NCBI GenBank assembly: GCA_017569285.1
Contig: CP069419.1
Span: forward strand, 2,232,001 to 2,296,000
Origin: Clostridiales bacterium
Lineage (GTDB): Bacteria; Bacillota; Clostridia; Christensenellales; Aristaeellaceae
DNA: 64,000 bases
Direction of reading: 5' to 3'
Part shown: one piece after another, positions 34,923 through 43,419 of the stretch
How the letters are laid out: each line of letters opens with the position of its first letter
How positions within the stretch are numbered: position 1 is the stretch's first letter
Translations under genes and position numbers: made by a program
Notes under the pieces: model-generated
Seen by the model: the letters and a program-made list of their open reading frames with translations, nothing else
Databases searched by the model: none
What the model was told of the DNA's origin: nothing

Positions 34923-35909
34923 ATGTACATTCCGGATGAAAACCGGTACGGAAAGATGACCTACCGCCGCTGCGGCAACAGCGGCGTGATGCTGCCGGTG
35001 CTGTCCCTGGGATTGTGGCACAATTTCGGGAACATCACCCCGTACACCACGCAGCAGGCGCTGCTGCGCACGGCGTTTGACTGCGGGATTACACACTTTG
35101 ACCTGGCCAACAACTACGGCCCGCCCTATGGGGAGGCCGAGCGAAACTTCGGCCGGCTGATGGACGAGGACTGGCGGCCCCACCGGGACGAGCTGTTCAT
35201 CTCCACCAAGGCGGGGTATGACATGTGGCCCGGCCCGTACGGCGACCACGGCAGCCGGAAATACCTGATTTCCAGCCTGGACCAGAGCCTGAAGCGGATG
35301 CGGCTGGACTATGTGGACCTGTTCTACCACCACCGGCCCGATCCGGAAACCCCCATCGAGGAAACGATGGGCGCGCTGGACCAGATCGTGCGCAGCGGCA
35401 AGGCGTTGTATGTGGGAATCTCCAATTACGGTCCGGCACAGGCCGAGGCGGCGATCAAAGAGCTGAAGCGCCTGGGAACACCGTGCCTGATCCACCAGCC
35501 GCGGTACTCCATGCTGGACCGGCATATCGAGAACGGACTGACGGACGTGCTGAGGAAGGAAAAGGTCGGCTGCATTGTGTTCCAGCCGCTGGCCGGCGGC
35601 ATGCTGACCGGCAAGTACCTGGCCGGGATCCCTGCGGATTCCCGGATGGCGAAGGACAACCGGTATATGAAGCCGGACAGCCTGACCGAGGACATCCAGC
35701 GGAAGGTGGCCGCGCTGAAGGAGATTGCCGACGCGCGGGGCGAGAAGCTCCACCAGCTGGCGCTGCAGTGGGTGCTGCGGGACGAGGTGGTTACCTCCGC
35801 CCTGATCGGCGCGAGCCGGCCCGAGCAGATTACCGACAACGCGGAAATCCTGTCCATGCCGCCGCTGAGCGACGAGGAAATCAAGAAAATCGACAGTATC
35901 CTGAAGTAA
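34923..35909 (+). CDS. Aldo/keto reductase, YghZ type
   Basis: 328 residues. MTYRRCGNSGVMLPVLSLGLWHNFG, HFDLANNYGPPYGEAERNFG (catalytic Asp and Tyr), ISTKAGYDMWPGPYGD (Lys) and LFYHHRPDPETP (His) give the full AKR tetrad and match the L-glyceraldehyde-3-phosphate reductase (YghZ) subgroup. In this operon the likely job is reduction of L-lactaldehyde from rhamnose to 1,2-propanediol, which would recycle NAD(P)H; that is inferred from position. It has a GGAGG site upstream. Confidence 0.9.
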   Translation: MYIPDENRYGKMTYRRCGNSGVMLPVLSLGLWHNFGNITPYTTQQALLRTAFDCGITHFDLANNYGPPYGEAERNFGRLMDEDWRPHRDELFISTKAGYDMWPGPYGDHGSRKYLISSLDQSLKRMRLDYVDLFYHHRPDPETPIEETMGALDQIVRSGKALYVGISNYGPAQAEAAIKELKRLGTPCLIHQPRYSMLDRHIENGLTDVLRKEKVGCIVFQPLAGGMLTGKYLAGIPADSRMAKDNRYMKPDSLTEDIQRKVAALKEIADARGEKLHQLALQWVLRDEVVTSALIGASRPEQITDNAEILSMPPLSDEEIKKIDSILK

Positions 35910-35948
35910 TCCGACCGACCGCTTTCCTGAAAGGGGCGCAGGATTCCC

Positions 35949-36232
35949 ATGAACAAACGGGAACGCGTGACCGCGGCTTTCCGGGGACAGGAGACCGACC
36001 ATGTGCCGGTGTGCATGTGGAAACATGTGCCGCAGGCATTCTGGGCGGCTTTGACAACCGGCCCGGCACGCTGCTGTATACCGCGGAAAAGGAAGAAATA
36101 GAAAAAGAAACTGCCTCGCTGATTGAACAGGGAGGCAGGAAAGGGTATATCATCGGGGCGGACTGCAGCCTGCATGACGAGCTGCAGGAGGAACGGATCC
36201 GGTGGGTAGCGGACGCCGCGCACCGGATCTGA
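35949..36232 (+). pseudogene. Uroporphyrinogen-decarboxylase-like gene with large internal deletion
   Basis: The first 33 codons (MNKRERVTAAFRGQETDHVP, then VCMWKHVPQAFW) are the N-terminus of a URO-D/methyltransferase-like protein. From about 36036 a different frame encodes the family C-terminus: ILGGFDNRPGTLLYTAEK, YIIGADCSLHDEL and ERIRWVADAAHRI, ending at TGA 36232. Roughly 250 codons are missing between the two parts. The bases GCATTCTGG at the joint could have belonged to both ends, as expected of a short-homology deletion. In the intact family such proteins often sit in sugar or methyl-transfer operons. It is no longer functional. Confidence 0.82.
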
Positions 36233-36246
36233 TACCGTCCGGGAGG

Positions 36247-37209
36247 TCAGGAAAACGCGGGCTCCGCGTTTTTCTGCAGGATCTCGTCGGAGGTTTCCGG
36301 CTGGACCCAGCCGGTGAACGTCAGCACGGAGCGGCGGACGTTCTCATCGTCCGCATGGCGCCACCGGGACGGTGAAGTGCCCATGAACCGGAGGAAATGC
36401 CGGTTGAAACAGCTGAGGGAGGAATAGCCCACGGCGGTGGCGACCTCCGCGATGCTGTCCGTGGACGTGAGCAGCATGGAGCAGCTGGTGGCGATGCGCA
36501 CCTGGTGCAGGAAATCCAGCGGCGTGGTGCCGAGCTGCTGCAGGAACAGGCGGCGGAAGTGCGTCGGACTCAGGTGGCACAGCTCCGCCAGGGACTCAAT
36601 ATAGAAATCTTCCGCGTAATTCGTACGGATGTAATCGAGCGCGGGTGTCAGGACCCCGGTACGGGGCTGGACGCCCGCGTTTTCCTTTGGCGCGTTGCGA
36701 AGCAGGTAGACCGCCATGGAGAGAAGGAGCCCGCGGACGCTGGTTTTGTAGCCGGGTTTGCAGTCCACCACCTCGCGGATGAGGCCGGAGACGAGGGGTT
36801 CCGCCCAGGGATCGGTATCCGGACGGAGCATCAGGCCGCCGTTGATGACCAGCTCGGTGAAGTCCTGGTAGTTCGGAAGCTCCAGGGCCATGCTGTCCAG
36901 CAGGCGGGCATAATCCACAAACAGGTAGCTCCACAGGCTGTGGGAATCCGGGGAGGACCAGGTGGTGTGGTGCACATGGGGCGCGACAAAGGTGACGGTG
37001 CCCTCGGAGAAGGAAAGGTGATCCTCGCCGATGATCATCTCCCCGCTGCCGCGGCGGCATAAGCCGATTTCCACGCAGTTATGGAAATGCAGCCGCGGGC
37101 TCTGCACCGGGCTGATGAGCCAGTTGTCCCCGTGCAGGGCAAGGATCGGGAAATCTGCCGGAAGCTCATAATTCCGGTATTCAGAAAAGATGATCCGCGG
37201 TCTGGCCAT
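36247..37209 (-). CDS. AraC-family transcriptional regulator
   Basis: 320 residues from ATG 37209 (GGAGGAG upstream). The N-terminal cupin-like sensor has LHFHNCVEIGLCRRGSGEMI and FVAPHVHHTTWSS. The C-terminal double helix-turn-helix is LAELCHLSPTHFRRLFLQQLG and IAEVATAVGYSSLSCFNRHFLRFMGTSPSRWR. It sits between the rhamnose operon and the divergent ABC-GH112 operon, and both have the same 14-nt box at the same distance from their promoters. It is therefore the best candidate for a rhamnose- or galactosyl-rhamnose-responsive activator; the ligand is inferred. Confidence 0.9.
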   Translation of the reverse strand: MARPRIIFSEYRNYELPADFPILALHGDNWLISPVQSPRLHFHNCVEIGLCRRGSGEMIIGEDHLSFSEGTVTFVAPHVHHTTWSSPDSHSLWSYLFVDYARLLDSMALELPNYQDFTELVINGGLMLRPDTDPWAEPLVSGLIREVVDCKPGYKTSVRGLLLSMAVYLLRNAPKENAGVQPRTGVLTPALDYIRTNYAEDFYIESLAELCHLSPTHFRRLFLQQLGTTPLDFLHQVRIATSCSMLLTSTDSIAEVATAVGYSSLSCFNRHFLRFMGTSPSRWRHADDENVRRSVLTFTGWVQPETSDEILQKNAEPAFS

Positions 37210-37252
37210 GGCGCGGCTCCTCCTGTGATGTTGTCTGCGATGCAGCGGATTC

Positions 37253-37281
37253 ATTATACGCCACATGGTGAAAAATGACAA
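37253..37281 (-). promoter_or_regulatory. Promoter of the AraC gene
   Basis: Minus strand: -35 TTGTCA, 17-base spacer, -10 TATAAT. Confidence 0.8.
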
Positions 37282-37353
37282 TTCTTCTTTTTTACGAATG
37301 AAAAATGGAAAAAATGGTACGGATAACACCGGATTGTAACTTATTACAGGATC

Positions 37354-37367
37354 GTTAATGGTCGAAA
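37354..37367 (+). promoter_or_regulatory. Candidate activator box upstream of the ABC-GH112 operon
   Basis: GTTAATGGTCGAAA, identical to 31444-31457, located 40 bases before a plausible -35. Confidence 0.6.
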
Positions 37368-37393
37368 CGAGTCAGTCCTGGGTCCAAAAAGAG

Positions 37394-37423
37394 TTGAAGG
37401 AAGGTGGAAACGGGCATTAAGAT
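37394..37423 (+). promoter_or_regulatory. Weak promoter of the ABC-GH112 operon
   Basis: -35 TTGAAG, 18-base spacer, -10 TAAGAT. Poor hexamers fit an activated promoter. Confidence 0.45.
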
Positions 37424-37480
37424 AAGGGCAGAACAAAAACGTTTGCATATTCCGGAAACTGAACAAGGGGGAAGGCAGAT

Positions 37481-38422
37481 TTGCAGAAGACTGCAGCTGA
37501 GCGGAAACGGATGAGAACCCGCCTGTATTTCAAGGACAACTGGCAGATGTATCTCATGATCCTGGTTCCGATTATTTTCGTTTTCCTGTTTAAATACGCT
37601 GCCTACCCGGGCCTGCGCGTTGCCTTCATGAACTACAAGCCGGCCAAAGGCTTTGAAGGAAGCGAATACGTCGGTTTCCAGATTTTTGAGAAGATTTTCA
37701 AGGACCGGGACTTCCTCCGGGCGCTGAAGAACAGCCTGGTGTTCAACTTCCTGGACCTGCTGGTCGGCTTCCCGGTACCGATCATCCTGGCCCTGCTGCT
37801 GAATGAGCTCCGCTTCCCGCGGTACAAGAAGCTGACCCAGACGGTGCTGTACCTGCCGCACTTCCTGAGCTGGGTCATCATCGGCAGCGTGGCGCTGAGC
37901 CTTTTCAAACCCCAGACCGGCCTCGTCAACATACTGCTGCGGGATCTCCTGGGCTGGGTGGACAAGGGCGTTCCTTTCCTGACGGAAAAGTGGCACTGGG
38001 GCGCGACCTACCTGCTGATCGGCGTATGGCAGAACATGGGATGGGGATCCATCATCTACCTGGCGGCCATCACCGGCATCAGCCCGGACCTGTATGAAGC
38101 GGCAACCATCGACGGCGCCGGCCGCTGGCGCAAAATCTGGAATGTGACGCTGCCGTGCATCCGCGGCACGATGGTGACCCTGCTGATTATGAACCTCGGC
38201 CGGGTAATGGGCAGCAACTTTGAACGGCTGGATTCCCTGGGCAACGTCCAGGTGAAGGAATTCCAGTACCAGCTGGCCATCTACACCTACGAGAAGGGAC
38301 TTGCGGGCGGCAACTTCAGCCGGGCCACGGCGGTCGGCCTGTTCCAGTCCCTGGTAGGCCTGATCCTTGTACTTGCGTCCGACCGGGCAGCGAAAGCGCT
38401 CGGCGAGGACGGACTGCTGTGA
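37481..38422 (+). CDS. Sugar ABC transporter permease, LplB type
   Basis: 313 residues; TTG start after GGGGGAAGG. Six membrane helices are expected: the first is MYLMILVPIIFVFLFKY, and the EAA loop is YEAATIDGAGRWRKIWNVTLPCIRG. The protein is of the LplB family, which typically pairs with a YtcP/LplC-type permease and a large binding protein and imports complex oligosaccharides, often pectic ones. It is the first gene of the operon with a second permease, binding protein, GH112 and rhaM. The cargo is probably galactosyl-rhamnose-containing RG-I fragments (inferred). Confidence 0.92.
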   Translation: MQKTAAERKRMRTRLYFKDNWQMYLMILVPIIFVFLFKYAAYPGLRVAFMNYKPAKGFEGSEYVGFQIFEKIFKDRDFLRALKNSLVFNFLDLLVGFPVPIILALLLNELRFPRYKKLTQTVLYLPHFLSWVIIGSVALSLFKPQTGLVNILLRDLLGWVDKGVPFLTEKWHWGATYLLIGVWQNMGWGSIIYLAAITGISPDLYEAATIDGAGRWRKIWNVTLPCIRGTMVTLLIMNLGRVMGSNFERLDSLGNVQVKEFQYQLAIYTYEKGLAGGNFSRATAVGLFQSLVGLILVLASDRAAKALGEDGLL

Positions 38423-38438
38423 GGAAGGGGGAAGAAAG

Positions 38439-39347
38439 ATGACGACGATTTCCCCGGCCAAGAAGACCGGCGCTTTCAGCGGTGTAAAGCGGCTCCGGAT
38501 CAGCGATTTCGTGATCGCGTTCATTATCCTGGTGCTTTCCCTGACCTGTGTGATCCCGTTCCTGCATGTCGGCGCCAAGAGCATCTCCTCCAACACGGCG
38601 GTGATGAGCAAGCAGGTGTACCTGTGGCCAAAGGACCTGAATTTCAACGCGTATGAAGCTGTTTTCAAGGACGGGCAGCTGACGCACTCCATGGTCTACA
38701 CGATCTGGATGACGGTCCTGTTCACTGTGATCGGCATGATCATCACGATCCTGGCGGCGTATCCGCTGGCCCGGAAGGAACTGAAGGGACGCAGCCTTTT
38801 CGCCTTCATCCTGATGTTTACGATGTACTTCAGCGCCGGCCTGATCCCCGAGTACCTGCTGTACCGGGACCTGGGCCTGATCAACTCCATGTGGGTGCTG
38901 GTGCTGCCGCTGTCGTTCTCCCCGTACAACATGCTGATCATGCGGTCCTTCATCCGCTCCACGATTCCGGACAGCCTGTACGAGGCGGCCAACCTGGACG
39001 GCGCTTCGCACTTCCAGATCCTGTTCAAGGTGGTGCTTCCGCTGTCCAAGCCGATCCTGGCAACGCTGGCCCTGTTCTACGCGGTGGGCCGCTGGAACGC
39101 CTACGCGGACGCCAAGTACTACATTACGACGAAATCCCTGCAGCCGCTGCAGTACCTGCTGAGTAACATGGTGCTCAACAGCGGGCAGGAAGCCATGAGC
39201 CTTTCCGAAGCCAGCGCGGCCGAATCCACCCCCGAGGTGCTGCAGTCCGCGGTGGTCATGTTCGCAACGATCCCGATCATCCTGGTGTATCCCTTCGTGC
39301 AGAAGTACTTTGTGCAGGGTACCATGATCGGCGCTGTGAAGGGATGA
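38439..39347 (+). CDS. Sugar ABC transporter permease, YtcP/LplC type
   Basis: 302 residues from ATG 38439 (AGGGGGAAG upstream). MalG-like: the first helix is FVIAFIILVLSLTCVIPFLHV, the EAA loop is YEAANLDGASHFQILFKVVLPLSKP, and the end YFVQGTMIGAVKG is typical. It partners the preceding LplB-type permease. The stop codon is at once followed by a structured RNA element (39348-39443) that separates it from the binding-protein gene. Confidence 0.92.
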   Translation: MTTISPAKKTGAFSGVKRLRISDFVIAFIILVLSLTCVIPFLHVGAKSISSNTAVMSKQVYLWPKDLNFNAYEAVFKDGQLTHSMVYTIWMTVLFTVIGMIITILAAYPLARKELKGRSLFAFILMFTMYFSAGLIPEYLLYRDLGLINSMWVLVLPLSFSPYNMLIMRSFIRSTIPDSLYEAANLDGASHFQILFKVVLPLSKPILATLALFYAVGRWNAYADAKYYITTKSLQPLQYLLSNMVLNSGQEAMSLSEASAAESTPEVLQSAVVMFATIPIILVYPFVQKYFVQGTMIGAVKG

Positions 39348-39443
39348 ACATCTGACGACCCGCAGTGCGGGGAGTTTCGTCAGATGTGAATTCAACCGAA
39401 AGGGAGCAAGCTCCCCGGTGGGGAGTTGCGACCATTGAGGTTG
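39348..39443 (+). ncRNA. Structured RNA element, copy 1 (undescribed, intercistronic)
   Basis: Stem A: ACATCTGACGA (39348-39358) pairs with TCGTCAGATGT (39377-39387), enclosing hairpin CCCGCAGTGCGGG (39359-39371). Stem B: CAACC (39393) pairs with GGTTG (39439), enclosing GAAAGG, AGCAAG, hairpin CTCCCCGGTGGGGAG (39411-39425) and the unpaired TTGCGACCATTGA. A second copy at 46827-46923 keeps the loops and unpaired bases but changes both members of many pairs. It starts one base after the permease stop and lies about 95 bases before the binding-protein Shine-Dalgarno site. I do not recognise it as a named RNA class. Confidence 0.75.
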
Positions 39444-39538
39444 CGGATGCATGGAAAAAGCCAATTGCCTTACCTGCTCTATATATTTCGGAACCCTGGG
39501 CGCGGAATGCCCTGAATGATAAAAAGGAGGTTACCCTA

Positions 39539-41182
39539 ATGAAAAAACTCGTATCTGTGCTGCTGACACTGTGCCTGCTCATGAGCCTGGTCGCGGTTGC
39601 GGCGGCGGAAGCCCCCGCCGGCATCGAAGGCTGGGAACCCTTCGCGGAGCGCGTGAAGATCACCGTGCCCGTGTATGACCGTTCCAAGGCCGGCTATCCT
39701 GCCGTGGATGACAACTACTGGACCAAGTGGATCCAGGAGAACTTCGGTGACAAGTACAACATCGACGTGCAGTATGTCGCCATCCCCCGCGGTGACGTGA
39801 TGATGAAGTACTCCACCCTGATCGCCGCGAAGGAAACCCCCACCATCATGATGGAATACGACTATCCGAAGGTTGCGCAGTGGGCCAATGACGGCGCGAT
39901 GCAGGTGATCGACCTGGAAGCCTTCGCCAAGGTTGCCCCGACGTTCTACCAGGCGATGGTGGACAACAACCAGCTGGGCTACACCGACATCAACGGAAAG
40001 ACCTACTTCGTGCTGACCGAGCGTCCCTACTACAACACCACCTTCGCTTTCGCCACCTTCGTTCGGATGGACTGGCTGCGCAAGGTTGGCTATGACCATG
40101 TGCCCGCGAATTACACCGAGTATGTGGATGCCATCAACAAGATGATTGAGGCCGGCCTGACCAAGAACCCCGTTGGCGCCGGTATCCCCACCAGCGCCTA
40201 CATCACCAACTTCGGCTTCCGTGATTTCCCGGTCAGCGATGAAGGTGAAAAGGAATGGGCCATGCACTCTTCCCTGGGAACGCCCGGCTTCCCCTGGTAT
40301 CCCACCAAGCGGCTGCTGCAGCGCGCGAACGCTGAGTACCACATGGGCTGGTATTCCGAAGAGTTCGACCTGGACAAGAACTCCTCCGGTATGGCGACCG
40401 ACCAGACCCAGACCGACTTCATCAACGGCCTGACCTATTCCTATGGCGGATACATCGGCACCAACATGGCGTGGCTGACCGCTTTCTATGAAAACAATCC
40501 CGATGCCGAACTCGCGCTGGCCAGCCCCTACGGCGGCGTTGAGGAAGGCGTCAACACCGGCTGCATCCGCGCGGACAACCCCTTCGGCATGATCGTCGGC
40601 TTCTCCAACCTGGCAACGGAAGACCAGCTGAAGGCTGCCTGGATGCTGATGGAGTGGATGATCCAGCCTGAAAACCTCTTCGTGCTGGAGAACGGCGTCG
40701 AAGGCAAGACCTACGAACTCGGCGAAGACGGCCTGCCCCGGATGCTGGAGTACACCGGCGAGGAAATGATGAACCACAACAACAACATCGACATGACCTG
40801 CCTCGTGCATGCTTCCAAGAAGGTCGGCACGATCGAGCAGACCATCGCCCAGATGAGCCCCGTGGGCCTGCCCCAGGATTTCACCCAGGCGCTGATCGAC
40901 AACTACTACCAGCTGAAGGAAATCGCGGATTCCGGCAAGGCCTACTCTGACCCGGTGTTCGCGGTGGCCATCGAGAGCGAGAGCGAATACTCCGCCACCC
41001 TGCTGAGCCTGTACCAGGAATACTACGCAAAGCTCGTGAAGTGTGATCCGGCTGAATTCGACGGCCTGTTCGACCAGTTCAGCCAGGAATTCCTGGATGC
41101 CGGTTACCAGGAGATCATGGACGAGCGCCTGGCGGCGTTTGAAGCCGGCCAGACCACCCGCCTGCCCGCCAACGCGAAGTAA
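39539..41182 (+). CDS. Extracellular solute-binding protein of sugar ABC transporter (LplA-like)
   Basis: 547 residues from ATG 39539 with AAAAAGGAGG upstream. The signal peptide (MKKLVSVLLTLCLLMSLVAV, cleavage near AAA-EAP) has no lipobox; its Cys lies inside the hydrophobic core. The mature part is the large family 1 type with VPVYDRSKAGYP, PTIMMEYDYPKVAQWANDGA, YFVLTERPYYNTTFAF and a C-terminal helical region. It works with the two upstream permeases. High expression is suggested by the structured element before it and a terminator after it. Confidence 0.91.
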   Translation: MKKLVSVLLTLCLLMSLVAVAAAEAPAGIEGWEPFAERVKITVPVYDRSKAGYPAVDDNYWTKWIQENFGDKYNIDVQYVAIPRGDVMMKYSTLIAAKETPTIMMEYDYPKVAQWANDGAMQVIDLEAFAKVAPTFYQAMVDNNQLGYTDINGKTYFVLTERPYYNTTFAFATFVRMDWLRKVGYDHVPANYTEYVDAINKMIEAGLTKNPVGAGIPTSAYITNFGFRDFPVSDEGEKEWAMHSSLGTPGFPWYPTKRLLQRANAEYHMGWYSEEFDLDKNSSGMATDQTQTDFINGLTYSYGGYIGTNMAWLTAFYENNPDAELALASPYGGVEEGVNTGCIRADNPFGMIVGFSNLATEDQLKAAWMLMEWMIQPENLFVLENGVEGKTYELGEDGLPRMLEYTGEEMMNHNNNIDMTCLVHASKKVGTIEQTIAQMSPVGLPQDFTQALIDNYYQLKEIADSGKAYSDPVFAVAIESESEYSATLLSLYQEYYAKLVKCDPAEFDGLFDQFSQEFLDAGYQEIMDERLAAFEAGQTTRLPANAK

Positions 41183-41207
41183 TTCGGAAGGCTTCAGGTA
41201 AAACCCC

Positions 41208-41240
41208 GGGGGCCGGACATCCGGTCCGGCCCCCTTTTTT
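41208..41240 (+). terminator. Terminator/attenuator after the binding protein
   Basis: Stem GGGGGCCGGAC / GTCCGGCCCCC followed by TTTTTT. GH112 and rhaM must rely on read-through or an unseen promoter. Confidence 0.85.
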
Positions 41241-41267
41241 CCCGGGAAAGAGAGAGGATGTGTGTGT

Positions 41268-43415
41268 ATGAAAGCTGAGAGGCGCGGGGATTTCACCCTT
41301 CCGGGCGAAGCAGGCTATGAGAAGCTGACCCTGGAACTTGCGGAAAAATGGGGCGCCGACGTCATCCGCGACAGCGACGGCACCAAGCTCTCTCCCGAAA
41401 TTACGGCAGCCGGCTACCGGATCTACTCCACGATCTGCATCATCCGCGAGCACAACGGGTTTGCGGAGGCCCATCCCGACGCGCAGCAGCAGACGTTCCT
41501 CTGCTCCGACGCGGAGGTGGCGGAAGGGGATACCGTGCGGATTGAGCCGCTGAAGGGCTATTTTGAGGAACAGTTCACCATCAACGACAGTGCGGACGCC
41601 ATGGAATACTGGCAGGTCTATGACCGGACGGCGGACTGCCCGGTGCCGCGGGAGAAGTGGCAGTGGGACGGAAAAGCCGTGACGGTGACAGGCTGCGCGA
41701 AATGGCACCGTTACACGGTCTCCTTCCTGTGCTGGCGCATCTGGGAAGAGATCAACATGTACAACCACACCACGAACCACTGGACCAGCGAGCACCTGCG
41801 GCAGCTGGATCCGCGGCATCCGGAAGCCTGGGCCTTCCTGCAGGAATGGCTGGACACCTGGTGCCGGAACAATCCGCAGACGGACGTCGTGCGGCTGACG
41901 TCCCTGTTCTACAACTTTGTATGGATTTTCGGCAGCGATATGCGCCGGAGGACCCGGTTCTCCGACTGGGCCAGCTATGATTTTACGGTCAGCCCCGCCG
42001 CCCTGCGGGCATTCCGTGACGAATACGGATACGCGCTGACCGCGGAGGATTTCATCCAGAAAGGGCACCTGCAGGCCGCGCACCGGCCGCCGACGCCCGC
42101 GAAACGGGACTACATGGACTTTATCTCCCGCTTTGTGGCGGAAAAGGCCAAGGTGCTGGTGGATATCATCCACCGCTACGGCAAGAAAGCGTACGTCTTC
42201 TGTGACGACAGCTGGGTCGGCATGGAGCCGTACGGAAAGTATTTCCCGTCCGTCGGGTTTGACGGATTCATCAAATGCGTATTTTCCGGGTTTGAGTGCC
42301 GCTTCTGCGCGGGAACCGACGTTCCGGTGCACGAGCTGCGCTTCCACCCGTATTTATTCCCGGTGGGCCTCGGCGGACTGCCCACCTTCTCGGAAGGCGG
42401 AAAGCCGGAGCTGGACGCCCTCCGCTACTGGATGCATGTCCGCCGCGCACTGGTGCGCCAGTGCGTGGACCGGATCGGCTTCGGCGGATACCTGCACCTG
42501 ACGCAGGGATTCCCGGCGTTTACCGAGACCGTAACCGAAATGGCCGATGAGTTCCGGACGATCAAGGCGCTGCACGCGCAGGGAGCGCCGGCGGTGCTGC
42601 CGGTCCGCGTGGCCGTGCTCCACGGATGGGGCGCGCTGCGGCCCTGGACGCTGTCCGGCCACTTCCACGAGACGGACGGCAACATCCTGATCCACCTGAA
42701 CGAGGCGCTGTCCGGCCTGCCGGTGGACGTTCGGTTTATCTGCTTTGAGGATGTGAAGAACGGCGCGCTGCGCGACGCGGACGTGGTGATCAACGCGGGC
42801 CGCGCGGGCGACGTATGGAGTGGCGGGGACGCCTGGAAGGATCCGGAGCTGATATCTGAGCTGACCCGCTTCGTATATGAAGGCGGCGCACTGATCGGCG
42901 CCGGGGAACCCTCCGCGGTCCGCGGCGGGGAATACTGCCTGGCGCTGGCGCCGGTGCTGGGCGTTGATATTGACGACGGAACGTGGGCCTGCCACGGGGC
43001 CTGGGAGTTTGCGGAAGAGAAAGCGCCCTTCCCGGTGGCGGACGAAGCACTGGCCGTGAAACCCGGGGTACGGCTGACCGATCCGGAAACAAGCGTGTTC
43101 CGGGTGAAGGACGGCAGCCCGCAGCTGACGGTTCACCGCTTCGGCCGCGGCAAAGCCGCGTACCTGTCCGGGTTCACCTACAGCCCGGAGGCGGCGCGGA
43201 TGCTGCTGGACCTGCTGCTATACCTGACCGGAACGGACGGGACGGCCGCGGCGATCTGCGGAAGCCCGGAGGCGGAAGCCGCCTGGTTCCCGGAAAGCAA
43301 AACGCTGGTCGTGATGAACAATGCGGAAACCGCCGTGCGGACGCGGGTTACCTGGCCCGGCGGCAGCACGGAAATGACCCTGAACCCGATGGAAACACGG
43401 ATTACGGAGGGATGA
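41268..43415 (+). CDS. GH112 phosphorylase, probably galactosyl-rhamnose phosphorylase
   Basis: 715 residues from ATG 41268. GDFTLPGEAGYEKLTLELAEKWGADVIRDSDGT, WQVYDRT, MYNHTTNHWT, FYNFVWIFG, SDWASYDFTVSP and AYVFCDDSWVGMEPYG are diagnostic of GH112 (lacto-N-biose phosphorylase family), with the catalytic Asp in the CDD segment. The barrel is followed by a Rossmann-like domain and a beta-sandwich. GH112 enzymes cleave beta-galactosides of HexNAc or of L-rhamnose. Adjacent rhaM, the rhamnose operon and RG-I enzymes make D-galactosyl-1,4-L-rhamnose phosphorylase far more likely than a mucin or milk-sugar enzyme. Products would be galactose-1-phosphate and rhamnose. Confidence 0.9.
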   Translation: MKAERRGDFTLPGEAGYEKLTLELAEKWGADVIRDSDGTKLSPEITAAGYRIYSTICIIREHNGFAEAHPDAQQQTFLCSDAEVAEGDTVRIEPLKGYFEEQFTINDSADAMEYWQVYDRTADCPVPREKWQWDGKAVTVTGCAKWHRYTVSFLCWRIWEEINMYNHTTNHWTSEHLRQLDPRHPEAWAFLQEWLDTWCRNNPQTDVVRLTSLFYNFVWIFGSDMRRRTRFSDWASYDFTVSPAALRAFRDEYGYALTAEDFIQKGHLQAAHRPPTPAKRDYMDFISRFVAEKAKVLVDIIHRYGKKAYVFCDDSWVGMEPYGKYFPSVGFDGFIKCVFSGFECRFCAGTDVPVHELRFHPYLFPVGLGGLPTFSEGGKPELDALRYWMHVRRALVRQCVDRIGFGGYLHLTQGFPAFTETVTEMADEFRTIKALHAQGAPAVLPVRVAVLHGWGALRPWTLSGHFHETDGNILIHLNEALSGLPVDVRFICFEDVKNGALRDADVVINAGRAGDVWSGGDAWKDPELISELTRFVYEGGALIGAGEPSAVRGGEYCLALAPVLGVDIDDGTWACHGAWEFAEEKAPFPVADEALAVKPGVRLTDPETSVFRVKDGSPQLTVHRFGRGKAAYLSGFTYSPEAARMLLDLLLYLTGTDGTAAAICGSPEAEAAWFPESKTLVVMNNAETAVRTRVTWPGGSTEMTLNPMETRITEG

Positions 43416-43419
43416 AAGC

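Noticed and set aside
39365-39538. An N-terminal extension of the binding protein through the RNA element
   Set aside because: It would put about 58 residues before an obvious signal peptide that has its own AAGGAGG site, and it would read through the conserved RNA stems.
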